From Pyrobaculum islandicum DSM 4184 (lineage in GTDB: Archaea; Thermoproteota; Thermoprotei; Thermoproteales; Thermoproteaceae): a stretch of DNA of 64,000 nucleotides. The position numbers and the translations under genes are program-made. Below the pieces are notes generated by a model. The model saw nothing but the letters and a program-made list of their open reading frames with translations. It ran no database searches and was not told the origin of the DNA. Positions 60,428-64,000 of this stretch are shown here, one piece after another. The first letter of the stretch is position 1. Each line of letters opens with the position of its first letter. The stretch spans positions 995,436 through 1,059,435 of the forward strand of contig NC_008701.1 of the NCBI RefSeq assembly GCF_000015205.1. Reading direction: 5' to 3'.

Positions 60428-60583
60428 ACATATCTATGTTGAAGTTTAAAAGCTAAGTACGCTCCTCCGGCGGCGCAACCTCTCGGTGGAGGGCGCCCGC
60501 GCTCCTGCAGATATAAGTGGGCCATCTCCGAGACGGCCACACACCCGGTACAAATGTTACCAGCAGGGTGGAGGCAGCGAAGG
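60428..60583. other. Short intergenic region
   Basis: It contains TTTTAAACTTC (60443-60453, minus promoter) upstream of the methyltransferase. A 31-codon minus-strand ORF begins GTG at about 60424. Nothing else recognised. Confidence 0.4.
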
Positions 60584-61553
60584 TCAAAGCGCTTTGGCTA
60601 CCGCGTCTCTTAGCGCTGGCCAATGCCAGGCGTAGTATTCGCCGACACCGAGCGCGGGGTCTCTCGGCGGCCTCCCGCCTGCGATTGTCTCCGTCAGCTC
60701 CAACACTTTGTTGTACTTGTAGAGCAGTCTCTCCAGCCTCTCGGCTCCCGGCTTGTCGAGGACGTCTGGGTCTTCCACCGCCCGCTTGAGCAATTCAACA
60801 ACTCCGAGCTTGGCGACCTCTCTCGCCATCTTGTCTACCCCCTCCCTCTTGACGATGGCCTTTACGTACCTCTCCACGTCCCAGCCCACCCTCTTCAAGT
60901 CGCCTACGCACCTGGGGTTTCCTCCGCATGTCCGCCATAGCGTCTCGAAGTCTATAGGCGGGTTGAGGGCGTCGTAGAGCTCTCTCCTCCCGCGCCAGAT
61001 TCCAGACCATGTACGGATCGGCGTAGCCCTTAGGGAGTATCTTCTCGACAGCGGTGTACTCAGACGTAATGAGGACGACGTTGAGTGTTATGTTTCTGAG
61101 TTCTTCGTCCCTCAGGGAGGGGTGTTCCATTAGGTCCATGTAGTATTTGACCCAGCCGACTGGGTCGTCTCTGTAGGCTCGGTGGAATTCGTCCACAACG
61201 AGGAGTATGTCTTTAGAGGTCTTTTCTACGAAGTATAGGGCGATGTCTACCGCGGTTCTGGCCAGGAACTCGCCTACTTCGCCGGCCGCCGCCTTTGCGA
61301 ATTTTGAAAGCGCCTCCTTCAGCCACTGCACCGCGTTTGTGAAGAGGGCGTTTCTAGCTCTCTTTGCCCTCGCGTTTATGTAGAGAACCACCACGTCGCC
61401 AAAGAGCTCCTCCGCCCTCTCCGCGACCTTCTGCGCCAACGTCGTCTTACCACAGCCGAGAGGGCCGTAGAGGAGAAAGGGGTAGGTATGTTGCTCCCCC
61501 ATAACCTCCCTAAACCACCTAAGCTCCCGGACACGGCCGACGAAGATATCCAC
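60584..61553 (-). pseudogene. Frameshifted archaeal AAA ATPase (MJ1301-type)
   Basis: The start (GTG 61553, VDIFVGRVRELRWFREVM) leads through Walker A LLYGPLGCGKTTLA and Walker B ILLVVDEFHRAY to YADPYMVWNLARE. At a GAGGAGAGAG run near 60985 the frame breaks. The sequence continues correctly in another frame as ELYDALNPPIDFETLW through GGNPRCVGDLKRVGWDVERY to the stop at 60584. Loss of one GA unit would explain it. The intact protein would be about 323 residues. TATA CTATATAAAAC is 26 nt upstream, so the gene may still be transcribed. Confidence 0.75.
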
Positions 61554-61641
61554 GTCTCTCCCTGTGGCTTGTTTTATATAGATTTTGTGTAGCGTTTTAT
61601 CTGTGTCAAGTGTGGCGCGGGGGTATCGCGTTGTGGTGGGT

Positions 61642-62160
61642 CTACGGATCTCCCGGCGGTGGCTGTTGGATCTTTTTGGCCCATTCTTTGGTCTTCTGGG
61701 CGAGGTGTCGTATGTCTTTTTCGACGTTGCGTATGTCTGTGTAGCGGCTTGCGACCCCCTCTGAGTCTAGCCCGTTGTATTGGAACTCGTGGAGGTTTAT
61801 CGCCAAGTCTGTAAGATATACTATCTCCACGCCGTATATGTCTGCTAGGATAGACGCGACCTCTCTAGCCCTCGTTGTCGGTATATATGCGATGATTATA
61901 TCCGACTTTTGCCTGGCCTCTCCTGTTTTTATCTTTCACAACGCCGCCGAATCTGCTGGCGATTGCCTCTCTGTTTTGCGCCGCGGCGGCCGCCAGAAGC
62001 GCTTTCCAAGCCTGCCACGCCTTGCCTGCGGCGTTTCTCATAAGGCCCTGCTCTAGAAATCTAACGGCGAGCTCCGCCTCTAACACGGCCTCTTCTGTTC
62101 TCAGCTTGGCGTATTGTTTAGCACCGCGCCACGCATTGGAGGCGGCCAGGCGTCGAATGC
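61642..62160 (-). pseudogene. Frameshifted PaREP1/HEPN-like gene
   Basis: One frame reads TEEAVLEAELAVRFLEQGLM then RNAAGKAWQAWKALLAAAAA, the HEPN-like helix pair of the Pyrobaculum PaREP1 family. At an AAAAA run (61929-61933) the product changes frame and continues as GEARQKSDIIIAYIPTTRAR, VEIVYLTDLAINLHEFQYNG to the stop at 61642. One extra A would explain it. A further break near 62130 separates it from any good start, although an ATAAATAC box is present near 62183. Confidence 0.65.
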
Positions 62161-62266
62161 CACGAGATAGCCCGCGGTAATGTATTTATGTCTTGTCGTA
62201 GCCGTTTCGCAGACGGCGGCGCCGGGCTTGGCCGCGTTGGTTTTTTAATGGTTTGTCATTTGTCTT

Positions 62267-63676
62267 GTGGAAAAGCCTCTGCGGTTTATTAGGATGGCCA
62301 GTGGGGTTCACGTAGTTGCCGTGATGACGCATCCCTTTCCCTGCCCGGGGAGGTGTAGCTTTTGCCCCTCTGCGGCTGGGGTTCCCAAGTCGTATATGCC
62401 GGATAGTCCGGTGGTTTTGAGGGCTGGGCGTAGTGGTTTTGACCCCTACCGGCAGGTGGTGGGGCGGGTGAAGGTGTATCTCGACAACGGCCACATGCCC
62501 TCTAAGGTGGAGGTGGTGGTTATGGGCGGGACCTTCTCGGCTTTGCCTAGGTGGTATAGGGAGTGGTTTATTGGCAACGTGTTTAAGGCTCTCAACGACT
62601 ACCCCAGCTGGGCGGCTGGGGCCGACCCTTCGCCTGACCTCGAGCTTGAGCAGCGGCGTAACGAGGGGGCGCGGATCCGGCTGGTGGCTTTGACTGTGGA
62701 GACGCGCCCCGACTACGTCGACGTGGGAGAGGTGGACTTCCTCCTTAGGCTTGGGGTGACGCGGGTAGAGCTGGGAGTCCAGTCTATCTACGACGACGTG
62801 TTGGCCCGGGTCGATAGAGGCCACGGCGTTGCCGAGGTGGTGAGAGCCACGGCGCTTCTGAAGGACTCGGCGTATAAGGTGTGTTACCACCTAATGCCGG
62901 GGCTCCCCGGAAGCGACCCGGACCGCGACCTGGAGATGTTTAGGGAGGTTTTTTCAAATCCAGACTTCATGCCGGACTGCGTCAAGATATATCCCACGTA
63001 CGTCGTCCCCGGGACGAGGCTGTATGAGGAGTGGAGGCGGGGCGGCTATAGGAGCTACGGCGAGGATACGTGGCTCGATCTGTTGGCGAAAATCTACGCC
63101 TCTGTGCCGAGGTGGGCCAGGGTTATGAGGCTGGGGAGGGATATACCTCTGCACCATGTCGTCGACGGCCCGAGGTGGGGCAATATGAGACAGGTGGTGC
63201 TTAAGCGGATGGAGCAGCTAGGTCTTAAATGTGTCGAAATAAGGTGTAGAGAGGTTGGCATAAAGCTTGCCAACGGCGTTTACGTAGAGCCGGGGCCTGT
63301 GGAAATAAAGAGACATATCTATGAAGCTTCTCGCGGCGTGGAGGTCTTTTTAGAGGCTGTGGGGCCGGACGACACTCTATATGGCATACTTAGGCTGAGG
63401 ATGCCGTATAAGCCGCATAGGCCGGAGCTCGTTGGGCAGACGGCGTTGGTGAGAGAAATACATGTATATGGCCCAGAGGTGCCGGTGGGGGAGGAGGGGG
63501 TCTGGTGGCAGCACGTGGGCATAGGCAGATCTCTCATGGAGAGGGCTGAGGAAATTGCCGCGTTGGAGTTCTCAGCAAAGAAAGTCGCTGTGATAAGCGG
63601 CGTGGGGGCCAGGCCCTACTTCAGGAAGCTCGGCTATGAGAGATGTGGCCCCTACATGTGTAAAGAGCTTAGATAA
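62267..63676 (+). CDS. elp3: Elp3, radical-SAM/acetyltransferase (tRNA wobble uridine modification)
   Basis: 469 residues. The radical-SAM cluster motif CPGRCSFC (C26, C30, C33) and GGTFSALP belong to the Elp3 catalytic domain. RVELGVQSIYDDVL follows. The C-terminal GNAT domain is ALVREIHVYGPEVP, WQHVGIGRSLMERAEEIA. Archaeal Elp3 makes cm5U at position 34 of tRNAs. GTG start, 22 nt from TTTTTAAT. The promoter region adjoins the PaREP1-like relic. It lacks Elongator partners, as usual in archaea. Confidence 0.95.
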   Translation: MEKPLRFIRMASGVHVVAVMTHPFPCPGRCSFCPSAAGVPKSYMPDSPVVLRAGRSGFDPYRQVVGRVKVYLDNGHMPSKVEVVVMGGTFSALPRWYREWFIGNVFKALNDYPSWAAGADPSPDLELEQRRNEGARIRLVALTVETRPDYVDVGEVDFLLRLGVTRVELGVQSIYDDVLARVDRGHGVAEVVRATALLKDSAYKVCYHLMPGLPGSDPDRDLEMFREVFSNPDFMPDCVKIYPTYVVPGTRLYEEWRRGGYRSYGEDTWLDLLAKIYASVPRWARVMRLGRDIPLHHVVDGPRWGNMRQVVLKRMEQLGLKCVEIRCREVGIKLANGVYVEPGPVEIKRHIYEASRGVEVFLEAVGPDDTLYGILRLRMPYKPHRPELVGQTALVREIHVYGPEVPVGEEGVWWQHVGIGRSLMERAEEIAALEFSAKKVAVISGVGARPYFRKLGYERCGPYMCKELR

Positions 63677-63731
63677 GACGCCGGCGGCTTTGTCGTCTGC
63701 TGTTGTTTAATTTTGTAAATTTGTGTATCTC

Positions 63732-64000
63732 ATGCTTCCCCCTCCTGCCGGCGTGCTTAAGCTAGATCAAAACGAGGTGCCTATTCAACCGCCTGATTAT
63801 GTAGTAGAGGCGGCGTCTTATATGTCGCGTTTTGTCAATTGGTATCCGCCTAGAGAGCTTTATGACGAGGTGAAGACGCTTTATGCAGAATATGCGGGAG
63901 TAAAGCCTGAATATGTCGTGTTGTTTCCAGGGGTAGACGGCTTTTTCGAGCTATTTCTCCGCGGCGTAAAAAAGCTTGTAGCCCCCGCGCCTTGTTTCTA
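63732..64000 (+). CDS. HisC-like aminotransferase (partial, runs off the window)
   Basis: The first 89 residues are visible (MLPPPAGVLKLDQNEVPIQP, then YPPRELYDEVKTLYAEYAGV). The LxxNExP-type opening and spacing match the fold-type I PLP aminotransferases of the histidinol-phosphate/aspartate class. The catalytic Lys lies outside the window. The ATG is 26 nt from a TTTAATTTT box. Specificity unknown. Confidence 0.75.
   Translation, partial: MLPPPAGVLKLDQNEVPIQPPDYVVEAASYMSRFVNWYPPRELYDEVKTLYAEYAGVKPEYVVLFPGVDGFFELFLRGVKKLVAPAPCF

Noticed and set aside
1-64000. CRISPR array or cas genes
   Set aside because: No series of regularly spaced direct repeats and no Cas-like proteins were seen.

Overview
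The window is chromosomal DNA of a hyperthermophilic crenarchaeon, almost certainly Pyrobaculum (P. aerophilum or a near relative; assigned from protein families and style, not from a search). Archaeal markers include aCPSF1, Hel308, a single MCM, Cbf5, L14e, an ATP-dependent DNA ligase, archaeal CoaD, archaeal Thg1 and Elp3. The two tRNA genes carry non-canonical introns of the Thermoproteales kind. Most genes have a TATA-like box 20-27 nt before the start codon and no Shine-Dalgarno, so most mRNAs are probably leaderless; I used that spacing to choose start codons.

Layout. 1-2655: aCPSF1 (cut by the left edge) divergent from cysS. 2667-16188: cell-surface block of a membrane-anchored HExxH metallopeptidase-like protein, a Thr-rich anchored CARDB-like protein and a 2656-residue surface protein (S-layer candidate). 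16251-25145: housekeeping genes (AMMECR1-like, CYTH, DNA ligase, PfkB kinase, sugar nucleotidyltransferase, SHOCT-like coiled-coil pair, NfeD-like, Clp1-type RNA kinase). 25146-25469: tRNA-Arg(GCG) and tRNA-Glu(UUC), with one and two introns. 25508-33249: ferredoxin/YkgJ cluster, rpl14e-cbf5, DUF211-VIT1-like, a GFO/IDH/MocA oxidoreductase and small unknowns. 33230-48810: CinA-like, EamA, an RHH pair, Nth, an ATPase, M32 and M28 peptidases, Thg1, CoaD, HDAC-like protein, prephenate dehydratase, Hel308 and MCM. 48811-51430: decayed accessory DNA with an IS200/IS605-type tnpB unit. 51662-59462: a type IV pilin-like locus. 59463-62160: small genes and frameshifted accessory genes (ATPase, PaREP1/HEPN-like). 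62267-64000: Elp3 and the start of a HisC-like aminotransferase.

Unusual signals: (a) eight divergent pairs arranged symmetrically around one TATA box, starts 39-49 nt apart, which predicts a CTG start for prephenate dehydratase and the 5' ends of two small RNAs; (b) exact copies of internal coding segments just upstream of the same gene (71 nt at an ATPase, 23 nt at an oxidoreductase), the first next to a GC-rich element that recurs at 34.1 kb; (c) very GC-rich intergenic islands that look like structured RNA; (d) solo IS605-type right-end hairpins away from any tnpB; (e) a small gene overlapping the start of tnpB. No CRISPR array, rRNA operon or complete DDE transposase was seen.
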